Shown: piece after piece, positions 17,852 to 26,379 of the stretch
Layout: every line of letters starts with the position of its first letter
Numbering within the stretch: the stretch's first letter is position 1
Source of the DNA: Microcystis aeruginosa Ma_SC_T_19800800_S464
GTDB taxonomy: Bacteria > Cyanobacteriota > Cyanobacteriia > Cyanobacteriales > Microcystaceae
DNA: 64,000 nucleotides
Assembly: GCA_007095785.1 (NCBI GenBank)
Contig: SFBL01000035.1
Location: 1 to 64,000, forward strand
Direction of reading: 5' to 3'
The notes under the pieces: model-generated
What the model saw: only the letters and a program-made list of their open reading frames with translations
Database searches by the model: none
What the model was told of the DNA's origin: nothing
Program-made: the position numbers and the translations under genes

Positions 17852-18490
17852 ATGGCCACTTCTTCCATTGCCGTTAGAGAATTACCCCTCTTTCCCCTAC
17901 CCGAAGTTGTTTTATTCCCGGGTCGTCCGCTGCCCCTGCACATCTTCGAGTTTCGCTATCGGATTATGATGAATACGATATTGGAAGAAGATCGCCGTTT
18001 TGGGGTCTTAATGGTAGATCCAGCCACTGGAGAAATCGCTAAAGTCGGCAGTTGTGCGGAAGTTGTCCGTTGTCAACGTCTCCCAGATGATCGGTTAAAA
18101 ATTCTCACCATCGGTCAACAGCGCTTCCGTGTCCTAGAATACGTCCGGGAAAAACCCTATCGCGTCGGTTTAGTGGAGTGGATTGAAGATGTCCCCACCA
18201 CCCAAGATCTGCGACCTCTGGCCAAAGAAGTGGATCGACTGCTGCGGGATGTGGTTCATCTCTCAGCCAAATTAACCGCTCAAAAAATTGAACTCCCCGA
18301 CGATTTGCCTAGTCTTCCCCTGGAATTATCCTACTGGGTGGCCGGTAATCTCTACGGTGTGGCCGGGGAACAACAAGCTTTATTGGAAATGCTCGATACA
18401 GTCAGTCGTCTCCAACGAGAATCGGAAATTCTCACCTCAACCCGCAATCATCTGGCCGCTCGCACGGCTCTTAAAGATGCTTTAAATTAA
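17852..18490 (+). CDS. LON N-terminal (substrate-binding) domain protein
   Basis: A 212-aa protein made only of the N-terminal domain of Lon protease, without ATPase or protease parts. The start RELPLFPLPEVVLFPGRPLPLHIFE (residues 8-33, given in parts: LFPLPEVVLFPG, LPLHIFEFRYR) is diagnostic. A helical C-terminal segment follows (LLEMLDTVSRLQRESEIL near 180). Stand-alone LON-domain proteins are conserved in cyanobacteria and plastids; the function is not established and may involve substrate recognition. Upstream is a T-run and no strong ribosome binding site. Confidence 0.9.
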   Translation: MATSSIAVRELPLFPLPEVVLFPGRPLPLHIFEFRYRIMMNTILEEDRRFGVLMVDPATGEIAKVGSCAEVVRCQRLPDDRLKILTIGQQRFRVLEYVREKPYRVGLVEWIEDVPTTQDLRPLAKEVDRLLRDVVHLSAKLTAQKIELPDDLPSLPLELSYWVAGNLYGVAGEQQALLEMLDTVSRLQRESEILTSTRNHLAARTALKDALN

Positions 18491-18662
18491 TGATCTTGAG
18501 GTTTTTCAGCTGCGGGAGAGGGAAATGGGGAAGTTATTTCAGTGAACAGTAATCAGTGAACAGTCAACTGATAACTGTTAATCTGGGGATTACCTAATGT
18601 TTACCTTGATACAGTAAAGTGGGTTTAAAATTGCTATCCCCTCACCCAGGAGAACTTTGATC

Positions 18663-19265
18663 ATGTTGCTGACCTATAATCCCAACGTCTCACCCTTCCG
18701 AGAAGACTATAGCGAGAGTCGTCGGCTCCACTTTTATGATCGCGGGGAAAATATTCCTCTGGTGGTTGATGGAATCTGGCAAGTTTATCGGGGTATAGCG
18801 CAACTAAGTCAAGTATCTGAGAGTGGAGAGGAAATTTTACTAGGTTGGGTTCATTCATCCCACTTTTTCGGCTTAAATTTGACCCATCTGGAATCCTATC
18901 ACGCCAGAGCCTTGTCGGAACTTTACCTAAAATGGTACACGATCACCGAAGTGGAAAACTCGGTGGAATTAACCAGGATGATGTTAAATCAAATGATCCG
19001 TCGTCAACAACAAACGGAATCCCTACTGGCGATCGCAGGACTCAAACGAGTGGAGGAACGTCTTCAGCAGTTACTACAGTTATTAAAGCGGGAAATGGGG
19101 GAACCAATCGCCCAAGGCAGTCGTTTAAAGGTCCGTTTAACCCATCAAAATCTCGCCAATGCTATCGGTACTACAAGGGTAACAGTAACGCGTTTATTAG
19201 GCGAATTTCAGCGCCAAGGAGCGGTGAGCAGCGATTGCGATCGCCATTTAATCATTCACCATTAA
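18663..19265 (+). CDS. Crp/Fnr-family transcriptional regulator
   Basis: DNA-binding regulator of about 200 aa. The N-terminal half is a reduced cupin-like sensor (GIWQVYRGIAQLSQ, ESGEEILLGWVHSSHFFG). The C-terminal winged helix contains RLTHQNLANAIGTTRVTVTRLLGEFQ (near residues 160-185, in parts), where IGTTRVTVTRLL is the typical Crp recognition helix. No complete cyclic-nucleotide pocket is visible, so the ligand is unknown. The ATG at 18663 has AGGAG 10 nt upstream and is preferred to the in-frame TTG at 18657. The target genes are unknown; it is not NtcA, whose sequence is different. Confidence 0.87.
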   Translation: MLLTYNPNVSPFREDYSESRRLHFYDRGENIPLVVDGIWQVYRGIAQLSQVSESGEEILLGWVHSSHFFGLNLTHLESYHARALSELYLKWYTITEVENSVELTRMMLNQMIRRQQQTESLLAIAGLKRVEERLQQLLQLLKREMGEPIAQGSRLKVRLTHQNLANAIGTTRVTVTRLLGEFQRQGAVSSDCDRHLIIHH

Positions 19266-19312
19266 GTCAGTCCTGATGAAAAAATTTTCACCCCCACAGA
19301 TGAAAGAGGTTT

Positions 19313-19352
19313 CTTTCCCTACACCCCACACCCTACACCCTCTTTCAAGTCA
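19313..19352. repeat. ACCCTAC/ACCCCAC heptamer repeat with CTTTCAAGTCAG flank
   Basis: About four heptamers followed by CTCTTTCAAGTCAG. The same block occurs in inverted orientation at 23562-23600, where it starts a longer array. Confidence 0.75.
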
Positions 19353-19359
19353 GACAATT

Positions 19360-20280
19360 TTAGTCAGACCCAGCCATAATAGACTCCCCGCACAAGTCCA
19401 CTAATTGCCAAGCTAATTTAGCAGCTCCCACCATCCCGGCGCGATTACCTAACTCGGCCGTTAATACCTCTAATCCTTCTCTGGAACTAGGTAAAACCCG
19501 TCTTTCGATTTCTGTGAGGAGAGAGGGAAAGAAAAACTTAGCACTGGCGCTAATACCGCCGCCGATAATTACCGCCTCTGGGGTGAGAACATAGAGTAAA
19601 CTGGCGATACCAGCCCCCAGTAAACAACCGTAACCCTGCCAGAATTCTAAAGCCTCTTGATCGCCTTTTTCGGCCAATTCGGCCAATTGCTTCGGTTCTT
19701 TGCCAGTCATCCGGCGAATAGCTTGCAGGGAGGCGTATTGTTCTAAGGAACCCTGATTACCGCTATTGCACAATGGACCGTCAAAATTGAGGGTTATTAA
19801 GCCTAATTCTGCGGCCGTTCCCTTGCCGCCCACAAATAAGTTACCATCGAGGATAATTGCCCCTCCTACTCCCGTCCCCAAGGTCAACAGGATCAAATTT
19901 TGAAACCGTTTGCCCGCTCCTAACCAAGCTTCCCCTAAACCGGCACAATTGGCATCATTGGCTAAAATTGTCGGCATTCCCGCACTTTCTTCTAACCAAT
20001 CGGCCAGGGGAATATCCCGCCATCCTGCCAAATTAATCGCTATTTTGGCAATTCTCCCCTGAGCATCCGTCGGCCCCGGCGTTCCCACACCGATGGCCTG
20101 ACAACTTTTATCTAAATTTACTTGACAAATGCCTTGATGTATGGTATGGGCGACTTCTCTGGGTGTAGCGGGTTGGGGAGTGGGTAAGGTGAGAGATTCG
20201 AGACAATTGCCCTCTCGGTCAAATTTACCAATTTTAATAGCGGTTCCACCTAAATCGACACCTATGACTGTTTTCACCAT
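19360..20280 (-). CDS. ROK-family sugar kinase, probable glucokinase
   Basis: ATP-dependent sugar kinase of the ROK family, 306 aa. Phosphate-1 motif VDLGGTAIKIGKF is near residue 9, the ROK substrate/catalytic region NDANCAGLGEAWLGAG near 105 (catalytic Asp in NDAN), LTLGTGVGGAIILDG near 132 and the adenosine-binding VIIGGGISAS near 235. The zinc-binding CxCGxxGC of many ROK proteins is reduced to GPLCNSGNQGSLE, which suggests that zinc is not bound in the usual way. Glucose is the most likely substrate, by analogy with cyanobacterial glucokinases. The gene is monocistronic. Confidence 0.88.
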   Translation of the reverse strand: MVKTVIGVDLGGTAIKIGKFDREGNCLESLTLPTPQPATPREVAHTIHQGICQVNLDKSCQAIGVGTPGPTDAQGRIAKIAINLAGWRDIPLADWLEESAGMPTILANDANCAGLGEAWLGAGKRFQNLILLTLGTGVGGAIILDGNLFVGGKGTAAELGLITLNFDGPLCNSGNQGSLEQYASLQAIRRMTGKEPKQLAELAEKGDQEALEFWQGYGCLLGAGIASLLYVLTPEAVIIGGGISASAKFFFPSLLTEIERRVLPSSREGLEVLTAELGNRAGMVGAAKLAWQLVDLCGESIMAGSD

Positions 20281-20469
20281 CGGGCTTTCCTTGTTACTCT
20301 GGGAATAGCTAGGTTTATTATCACTCTTTTTGGCGGTTTTTTTCGCAGTTAGATGTGATCGAGAGGATAATTCGGCTAAACTGGCAAAACTAGCTGATTG
20401 ATTAGCCCCAAATTTCTCCTATAGTTTAGATACCTGCACCTTATTTCCTGATTTTTCCCCATTTTTAAA

Positions 20470-20868
20470 ATGATGAATATTACTATTTCAAATCTCTACG
20501 ATAGCGATTATCAGCTTTGGTTAGAAAACACTATCAACCAATTGCGTCGGGGAGATTTTCAAGCGGTAGATTGGCAGAATTTATTAGAGGAGTTAGCAGA
20601 TTTGGGAAAAAGTGAACGACGAGCATTAGAAAGTTTATTAACTCGACTTTTAGAACATTTACTGAAGTTAACTTACTGGCAATAGTCCTATTTAAGGGAA
20701 ATTTTACAAGAATGTTATCTCGATGCTCGCAATCTGCTTATTGACGAAACCCAATTAGATGCCAGTATTTTCCCTCTGGAAGTGTTAGCTAGTCTAGAGG
20801 AGATTCTCGATGAAAATTGGCTGCCAGATTGGGAAGCTATCAGCAAGGATTCTGAAAAGTGCAATTAA
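20470..20868 (+). pseudogene. DUF29 protein, copy 1, interrupted by an in-frame stop
   Basis: The first 71 codons match the intact copy at 21316-21807 almost perfectly (DSDYQLWLENTINQLRRGDF). After TACTGGCAA the sequence jumps to the codon before SYLREIL. Compared with the intact copy, 93 bp are missing (equivalent to 21527-21619), an in-frame loss of 31 codons, and the new junction creates TAG at 20683-20685. The remaining C-terminal 60 codons (YLREILQECYLDARN ... DSEKCN) stay open and in frame to the TAA at 20866. Either only a 71-aa protein is made or the gene is dead. Confidence 0.85.
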
Positions 20869-20878
20869 GGAGTAAAAA

Positions 20879-21302
20879 ATGATGAATATTACCATCCCAA
20901 ATCTCTACGATAGCGATTATCAACTTTGGTTAGAAAACACTATCAACCAATTGCGTCGGGGAGATTTTCAAGGGGTAGATTGGCAGAATTTATTAGAGGA
21001 GTTAGCAGATTTGGGAAAAAGTGAACGACGAGCATTAGAAAGTTTATTAACTCGACTTTTAGAACATTTACTGAAGTTAACTTACTGGCAATTTACTGAG
21101 AGATAGTCCCAGTCTCAAACCCTATTTATCCGAGATACTTGAGGAATGTTACAGCGATGCTCGGGAGATAATTATTGATATAACCGAATTAGATGCCAGT
21201 ATTTTCCCTGTGGAAGTGTTAGCTAATCTCGAGGAGATTCTCGATGAAAATTGGCTGCCAGATTGGGGAGATATTAGCAATGATTCTGAAAAGTGCAATT
21301 AA
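20879..21302 (+). pseudogene. DUF29 protein, copy 2, frameshifted
   Basis: The start is nearly identical to copies 1 and 3. After LTYWQ the frame runs into FTER and a stop at 21104-21106. Relative to the intact copy about 68 bp are missing at the same point (between TGGCAAT and GATAGTCCC), which shifts the frame. The downstream part is still recognisable in another frame (SPSLKPYLSEILEECYSDAR ... NDSEKCN) up to the TAA at 21300. An AAGGAG ribosome binding site precedes the ATG, so the truncated product could still be translated. Confidence 0.85.
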
Positions 21303-21315
21303 GGAGTAAAAAATC

Positions 21316-21807
21316 ATGAATATTACCATCCCAAATCTCTACGATAGCGATTATCAACTTTGGTTAGAAAATACTATTAACCAATTGCGTCAAGGCGATT
21401 TTAAAGCGGTAGATTGGCAGAATTTATTAGAGGAGTTGGCAGATTTGGGAAAAAATAATCGACGAGCGCTTAAGAGTCTCTTAACTCGACTTCTAGAACA
21501 TTTACTGAAGTTAACCTACTGGCAATCCCAACGAGATTACAATCAAGCAGCATGGAAAAAAGAAATTAGGAATTTTCGCCTACAAATTGCTGATCTTTTA
21601 GCAGATAGTCCCAGTTTAAAGTCCTATTTAAGGGAAATTTTAGCAAAATGTTATCTCGATGCTTGCAATCTGATGATTGACGAAACCAGATTAGATGCCA
21701 GTATTTTCCCCGTGGAATTGTTAGCTAGTCTAGAGGAGATTCTCGATCAAAATTGGCTGCCAGATTGGGAAGATATAAACAGCGATAAATCTTCCCAAGC
21801 AAACTAA
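21316..21807 (+). CDS. DUF29-family protein, intact copy
   Basis: A 163-aa, mostly helical protein of the DUF29 family, which is common and often multi-copy in cyanobacteria; function unknown. The conserved start YDSDYQLWLENTINQLRQGDF, the LLEELADLGKNNRRALKSLLTRLLEHLLKLTYW segment (residues 37-70, in parts) and the C-terminal PEEPF-like region replaced here by LDASIFPVELLASLEEILDQNWLPDW are all present. AAGGAG lies 9 nt before the ATG. It is the last of three tandem copies and the only complete one. Confidence 0.88.
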   Translation: MNITIPNLYDSDYQLWLENTINQLRQGDFKAVDWQNLLEELADLGKNNRRALKSLLTRLLEHLLKLTYWQSQRDYNQAAWKKEIRNFRLQIADLLADSPSLKSYLREILAKCYLDACNLMIDETRLDASIFPVELLASLEEILDQNWLPDWEDINSDKSSQAN

Positions 21808-21816
21808 AGATTAGCT

Positions 21817-22197
21817 TCACCTACCCGGTTTACAGACATTATAGTCCTCGTGAGAGATCACCGCTTCCGGAACGAGGAGATTGCCGTAGTCGCGACAGAT
21901 GAGGCGATAATTGCGGGTAACGGGGATACTGATAATAAAGCGATCGTGTCGCAATCGTTTACCATGGAAATCTCGATAATTGCGGTGATTTTGCAATCCT
22001 TGCAGGATTTCCCTAGCTTTAAGGACCACATTTTTCGGTAATTCCCGCAGATCGATCGGATCTTGGGAAAAAGTGGCTTCCCAAGCATTTTTTTGACGTT
22101 TTCTTTCTTCCCAAGCGGCATCTAGTTGAGCGCAATGATGGCAGACTTGGCCATAACCCTTGTGACCACAGGGAAACTTCTTCTTTCTTCTGGACAT
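21817..22197 (-). CDS. Small zinc-ribbon protein with a RelE-like C-terminal half
   Basis: A 126-aa basic protein. Residues 9-22 (CGHKGYGQVCHHC) form a probable zinc site with three Cys and two His. The C-terminal half (DLRELPKNVVLKAREILQGL, then RLRHDRFIISIPVTRNYRLICRDYG) resembles the beta-sheet region of RelE/ParE-type proteins, where an Arg-Tyr-Arg segment faces RNA, but no antitoxin gene is adjacent and it converges with the DUF29 gene. I have not assigned a function. The gap to the next gene (22198-22403) contains only a GGGATCGATCCC palindrome. Confidence 0.75.
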   Translation of the reverse strand: MSRRKKKFPCGHKGYGQVCHHCAQLDAAWEERKRQKNAWEATFSQDPIDLRELPKNVVLKAREILQGLQNHRNYRDFHGKRLRHDRFIISIPVTRNYRLICRDYGNLLVPEAVISHEDYNVCKPGR

Positions 22198-22403
22198 AAT
22201 ACCATCTGTCTGTAAGGCTGTGAGAGACTATTCAAGAGCGGTAAAGCCTGCTTCACTTTTGGCAGATGGAGAAGAAAGTCTTTACCTAGTGATTATCTAT
22301 ACTTACCAGCATACAGGGATCGATCCCTGGTTTGGCCATTGACCAGCAAGAAAGTTGATCTTGGTTAGTTAGGGACCGCTGTCACCAACAGGATTAAGGC
22401 TGC

Positions 22404-23474
22404 TTAGAATAATTCCCATTCTTGGGTTCTTAAACGTTTGAGAATGGCCAAACGGCTACTAAAATAATTAGCACAGAGACGACTATAATCAGTTAAACGC
22501 AGGTTATTTAAGCTAATTGACCAAGACCAAATATAGGCCGCTTGGGTGAGATACTGAAGACAAGATAATTCACCATCAGTTAAAGCCACTGTTTGATCGT
22601 AACCTTGGATAAAACTGTGGCGAATCTGGCGATTTAAGCCGGATTGTAGGGAAACTTGCAGAAATTTAGCGATATCAAAAATTCGCCAACCATAACCGCA
22701 CTGATCGAAATCAAATAGGGTCATCTGATTATCAGGGGTGATATGCACATTACCACTATGAGGATCGCCCCAACAAATGCCCCAATAGGGAGATTCTGTC
22801 GGTAATTTGGCGGTTTCTTCCTCTATTTCCCCAATGGTTTCTAAAACACAGTCTAGGTCGCTCGGTCGTTGGTGCAGAAAAGGTGCGATAATTTGCAGGG
22901 AATCCTCGAGAAGATATTTGAGGTTGAGGGGATGACGATAGGCTAGGGGCTGAAAATCTGCTGTCACCCGATGTAAATTAGCCACGATCGCCCCTAAATG
23001 ATAGGCTTGTTCTATATCTATATCCCCAATAGCAATTCCTCCTGGAGCATAGGGAAAAAGGACGGCGTAACGTTTCCCTTCCGGAGCATTAATTTCTAGG
23101 GATAAATCACCGTTTTTGCTGCGAATTGGCGCGGCGACGGGAACCTGAGAGCGATCAAGATAATCTAATAATTCTAACTCGAAGTCGATTTCCATTTTGC
23201 TGCGCCAATGGCAGTGAGACACGCGCAAAATGTAAGGAGTGGTCATGGTTTCGAGGAGATACACATCACTTAAACCCCGATGCCAAAATTGACAATTTTT
23301 CGGTACATCAATCTCGTAACGAGAAAAAACTAAATCTGCTAGGGCAGCGGGAGCAAGAGTGGAGTAGAGTGTGGGAAAAGTCCATTCTCCAGTCCGAAAA
23401 TTGGCAGCGGGAGAACTAGAAGGCAGTAAATTGAGCGAAGCCAGAAAAGTCGTCACGGTTCCCTCCCGATGCAA
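22404..23474 (-). CDS. Aminoglycoside-phosphotransferase-fold kinase (SrkA/homoserine kinase-like)
   Basis: A 356-aa protein with a eukaryotic-kinase-like (APH) fold. Visible are YLLETMTTPYILRVSHCHWRSKMEIDFELELLDYL (residues 72-106, in parts; Lys/Arg of the nucleotide pocket), the catalytic loop WGDPHSGNVH near 232 (the usual HxDxxxxN appears as GDPHSGN) and the metal-binding DFDQCGYGWRIFDIAKFL near 252. Substrate unknown; SrkA-like Ser/Thr protein kinases and homoserine-kinase-like enzymes share this pattern. Monocistronic. Confidence 0.8.
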   Translation of the reverse strand: MHREGTVTTFLASLNLLPSSSPAANFRTGEWTFPTLYSTLAPAALADLVFSRYEIDVPKNCQFWHRGLSDVYLLETMTTPYILRVSHCHWRSKMEIDFELELLDYLDRSQVPVAAPIRSKNGDLSLEINAPEGKRYAVLFPYAPGGIAIGDIDIEQAYHLGAIVANLHRVTADFQPLAYRHPLNLKYLLEDSLQIIAPFLHQRPSDLDCVLETIGEIEEETAKLPTESPYWGICWGDPHSGNVHITPDNQMTLFDFDQCGYGWRIFDIAKFLQVSLQSGLNRQIRHSFIQGYDQTVALTDGELSCLQYLTQAAYIWSWSISLNNLRLTDYSRLCANYFSSRLAILKRLRTQEWELF

Positions 23475-23561
23475 GTGTGGACAACGCTCGCATCATCCTA
23501 TTTTATAGGCCACATATATTACAAATTGGTTCGACCGCTCCGTATATTTCGCTACATTCCT

Positions 23562-23642
23562 CTGACTTGAAAGAGGGTGTGGGGTGTGGGGTGTGGGGTG
23601 TGGGGTGTGGGGTGTAGGGTGTGGGGTGTAGGGTGTAGGGTT
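23562..23642. repeat. Heptamer array (GGGTGTG/GGGTGTA)n with flanks
   Basis: About nine telomere-like heptamers start after CTGACTTGAAAGA. The array is followed by a 60-bp block (23640-23700) that recurs inverted at 50090-50155. The 316-bp gap 23475-23790 contains no gene. Confidence 0.9.
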
Positions 23643-23790
23643 TTACCGATTTTTAGGGGGTCAATTACCTAATTTTTAGGGAAAAAGTACCTGAATTTTC
23701 CACCCGATCACTCCCAGATATGTTGCTTTTGGGTTTCCAAAAAGTCTAAAAGTCTTACCCAACAAGGTTTTTAGATTTATTCAGCCAACC

Positions 23791-24834
23791 CTACTTACTA
23801 ACCGCCGATTCCAGCATAGTAATTGTTCCCCGATTAGCATCAAATTCTACCTCAATACCGATGGGAATAGTTTCAATAATTTCTAAATGTCCGATCATTA
23901 AACCTAAACAAGCGGGAATTTTTAAGGGTTGAATATATTCTCGGATCACTTCTTCTAACGTCAGAGAACCATAGTCACTATTGGCACTACAATTGCTACA
24001 TTGACCGAAGATAAACCCCGCTAAATTATTGAAAATTCCCGCTAATTTTAACTGATTTAACAGGCGATCAATTTCATAAACATCTTCACCAATATCTTCT
24101 AAAAATAGAATAGCTCCGGTAAAATCTGGTAGATAGGGAGAACCAACTATTGAGGCTAAAGTGGTTAAATTACCACCGATTAATTTACCTTGGGCTTGAC
24201 CTTTAGTAATAGTTTGAATGCGATTTTTTACCTGCATTAAACGATTAGCATCATCGGGATCGGGAAGATTTCTAAAAGTCAACTTTTCCCCAGAAAATAA
24301 AACTTGTCGAAAGCTTTCAGTTTGAGCGGTGCGCCAACTAGAAAAGCCATTGGGAGCATGGAAAGTAACTAAACCAGTTTTGGCATAAATAGCCAACAAT
24401 AAAGAGGTTATATCACTAAAACCACAGATGATTTTCGGGTGACGGCGAATTAAATCGTAGTCGAGATAAGGTAATAAACGAGCGCTGCCCCAACCGCCGC
24501 GAATTGGTAAAATTAAGGCAATAGTATCATCGGCAAAAAATTGATTTATATCCGACGCTCGCTCCCTATCTTTACCGGCTAAATAACCATAACGATTTAA
24601 AGCGTATTGACCAACTTTTGGGACTAATTTTAAAGCTTTAACTGCTTCAATAACTATATTCAAATCATCTTCTTTAAAAGTTGCCCCCGCCGGACTAATA
24701 ATACCCACTCCATCCCCCGGTTGTAGATGTGGTGGTTTAATTAGAGGAAAATTAGCACTAACAACTTTTCTGGGAATTAGGGAAAAACTAACAGCAGTTA
24801 GGGCAGTAGTAGTGAGAAATTGACGGCGCTTCAT
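23791..24834 (-). CDS. ldcA: LD-carboxypeptidase (peptidase S66), Tat-exported
   Basis: S66 serine peptidase that cleaves the L,D-bond between meso-diaminopimelate and D-Ala of murein tetrapeptides during cell-wall recycling. The N-terminus MKRRQFLTTTALTAVSFSL has a twin-arginine motif (RRQFL) and a hydrophobic core, which implies folded export. Core motifs are GDGVGIISPAG near residue 40, RGGWGSARLLPYLDYDLI near 110 and GFSDITSLLLAIYAKTGLVTFHAP (in parts), where the Ser nucleophile sits in the GFSD turn. The frame is open to 24885, but that would overlap the next gene; the ATG at 24834 starts exactly at the Tat signal. Confidence 0.88.
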   Translation of the reverse strand: MKRRQFLTTTALTAVSFSLIPRKVVSANFPLIKPPHLQPGDGVGIISPAGATFKEDDLNIVIEAVKALKLVPKVGQYALNRYGYLAGKDRERASDINQFFADDTIALILPIRGGWGSARLLPYLDYDLIRRHPKIICGFSDITSLLLAIYAKTGLVTFHAPNGFSSWRTAQTESFRQVLFSGEKLTFRNLPDPDDANRLMQVKNRIQTITKGQAQGKLIGGNLTTLASIVGSPYLPDFTGAILFLEDIGEDVYEIDRLLNQLKLAGIFNNLAGFIFGQCSNCSANSDYGSLTLEEVIREYIQPLKIPACLGLMIGHLEIIETIPIGIEVEFDANRGTITMLESAVSK

Positions 24835-24845
24835 CCTGATAGTTT

Positions 24846-25070
24846 TTAGAAAAATTGCAAGGGAAAGAGGACAATTAATGCCCAAAACTGATATTTTTGT
24901 TTTCCTTCTAATGGGTTTAGTCGATTTTCTATTCCCTCAACTTTTCCCGTTAACACCGCTTGGCCTACCTTTAAATCCCTCACATCTTTTTGTAACGAAT
25001 CAATTTTTCCCTCCATCCCCATCAAGATAGTTTCTAGGGAATAAGTAACCGTTTCCTGAGATTGATTCAT
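24846..25070 (-). CDS. Small coiled-coil protein with a C-terminal membrane anchor
   Basis: A 74-aa protein: a polar N-terminus, a heptad helix (METKIDSLQKDVRDLKVGQA type, residues 18-50) and a hydrophobic C-terminal WALIVLFPLQFF. Similar small proteins are frequent in cyanobacterial genomes and have no known function. It stops 12 nt upstream of the LdcA start, so the two may be co-transcribed. I do not recognise a named family. Confidence 0.65.
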   Translation of the reverse strand: MNQSQETVTYSLETILMGMEGKIDSLQKDVRDLKVGQAVLTGKVEGIENRLNPLEGKQKYQFWALIVLFPLQFF

Positions 25071-25112
25071 TTGTTCAAGACCTTTTAGTTAATTGTTGCC
25101 CTAGAAAAGCCA

Positions 25113-25580
25113 TTATGCTTCCGATTTTGCCATATCGCGAATGATATCGCCGCGAGTGATAATACCGATTACTTTGTGGGTTTCTTCCTCAATCACCGGT
25201 AAACGACGCACATGACGATCATACATTAACGAGGCCGCTTCTTTCAAAGAGCGATCGGCCGTGATACTAATCGGTTTATCGGTCATTACTTCTCCCACGG
25301 TCTGACCGAGAGCTTTATGGAGTAATTTCTCGTGACGGCTAGGATTTTGTAGATAGATGACACTATCGAGGAGCATAATGTAAGGAGGAGCTTCTACTCC
25401 CGTTTCCTGCCACATAAGGTCAGTTTCGGAGATAACCCCAATCAGTCGCATATTGTCATCCACCACGGGTAAACCACTAAACCGCTTTTCGGCTAAAATC
25501 TTCACTGCTTCGGACAGAGAAGTGTTAGCGGTGACGGTGATGGGATTGGGAGTCATGATATCGGCAACTGTTTTCGTCAT
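25113..25580 (-). CDS. Tandem CBS-domain protein
   Basis: About 155 aa made of two CBS domains: VADIMTPNPITVTANTSLSEAVKIL near residue 5 with LPVVDDNMRLIGVISETDLM, then VGEVMTDKPISITADRSLKEAASLM near 95 with LPVIEEETHKVIGIITRGDII (each in parts). Pairs of CBS domains bind adenosine nucleotides. A 30-residue insert between the two halves of the first domain (WQETGVEAPPYIMLLD) is typical of cyanobacterial homologues. The ATG at 25580 is preferred; the longer version would need a TTG at 25598. Confidence 0.9.
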   Translation of the reverse strand: MTKTVADIMTPNPITVTANTSLSEAVKILAEKRFSGLPVVDDNMRLIGVISETDLMWQETGVEAPPYIMLLDSVIYLQNPSRHEKLLHKALGQTVGEVMTDKPISITADRSLKEAASLMYDRHVRRLPVIEEETHKVIGIITRGDIIRDMAKSEA

Positions 25581-25741
25581 CTTAGCGACCTGCGACAATA
25601 ATTCTTTCTGTCTCTATCTTATCATTAGGGTAATCAGTCACCGCTTAATTATGACTATTCTTAAATCTTCGGGCGAGAAAATGTTCTAAGATCAAAAGGA
25701 AATGGGATATTAATTTAGTTAGTTGACAAGGAAAAAGAAAA

Positions 25742-26308
25742 ATGATCGCTCAACCTCAACACCCAGAAAAAATGACCCCAGAAGAGTATCTAGGATGGGA
25801 GGATACACAGGAATTGCGCCATGAATACATTGATGGGGAAATTATCGCCATGACTGGGTGTAGTCTGCTCCATAATGATATTACCTTGAATTTTTATACT
25901 GCTTTAAGACTTCATCTCCGTCCGCGAGGCTGTCGGGTGAATGTATCTGATGTGAAAGTACAAGCTAATAATAGTCGTTATTTTTATCCCGATTTGGTGA
26001 TTAGTTGCGATTATAGGGATAGAGAATCTCATAATTTTATTCAACATCCACAAGTGATTATTGAAGTGCTTTCCCCTAGCACAGGAAACTATGATCGCAC
26101 CAAAAAGTTACAATATTATCGTCAGATTGCCAGTTTACAAGAATACGTTTTAGTCGATGCCGAATCGATCAGTGTTGAGGTTTATCGCCGCGGTGAAGGT
26201 AAAATTTGGTTTTACTGCGCCTATAGTCAAGAGGAAGAAATTATTCTATCTAGTCTCAATTTTCACTGTGCGATCGAGTTAATCTATGAAGGGATAAGTT
26301 TCAATTAA
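25742..26308 (+). CDS. Uma2-family PD-(D/E)XK nuclease-fold protein
   Basis: A complete 188-aa Uma2 (DUF820) protein. MTPEEYLGWEDTQELRHEYIDGEIIAMTG is the family start (residues 11-39, in parts). The putative nuclease site comprises YPDLVI near 80 and VIIEVLSPSTGNYDRTKKLQYYRQ (in parts) near 107, ending with the EYVLVD strand. No coiled-coil tail, unlike the copies at 2-313 and 41854-42579. Its role is unknown; such genes are numerous in Microcystis and may be mobile. Confidence 0.88.
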   Translation: MIAQPQHPEKMTPEEYLGWEDTQELRHEYIDGEIIAMTGCSLLHNDITLNFYTALRLHLRPRGCRVNVSDVKVQANNSRYFYPDLVISCDYRDRESHNFIQHPQVIIEVLSPSTGNYDRTKKLQYYRQIASLQEYVLVDAESISVEVYRRGEGKIWFYCAYSQEEEIILSSLNFHCAIELIYEGISFN

Positions 26309-26379
26309 AGAAAGTTTACAAAAAGGTCAAACATTCCTAGACTTAAAATAAATACGTCCCGATTGTTTCGATAAATTCT

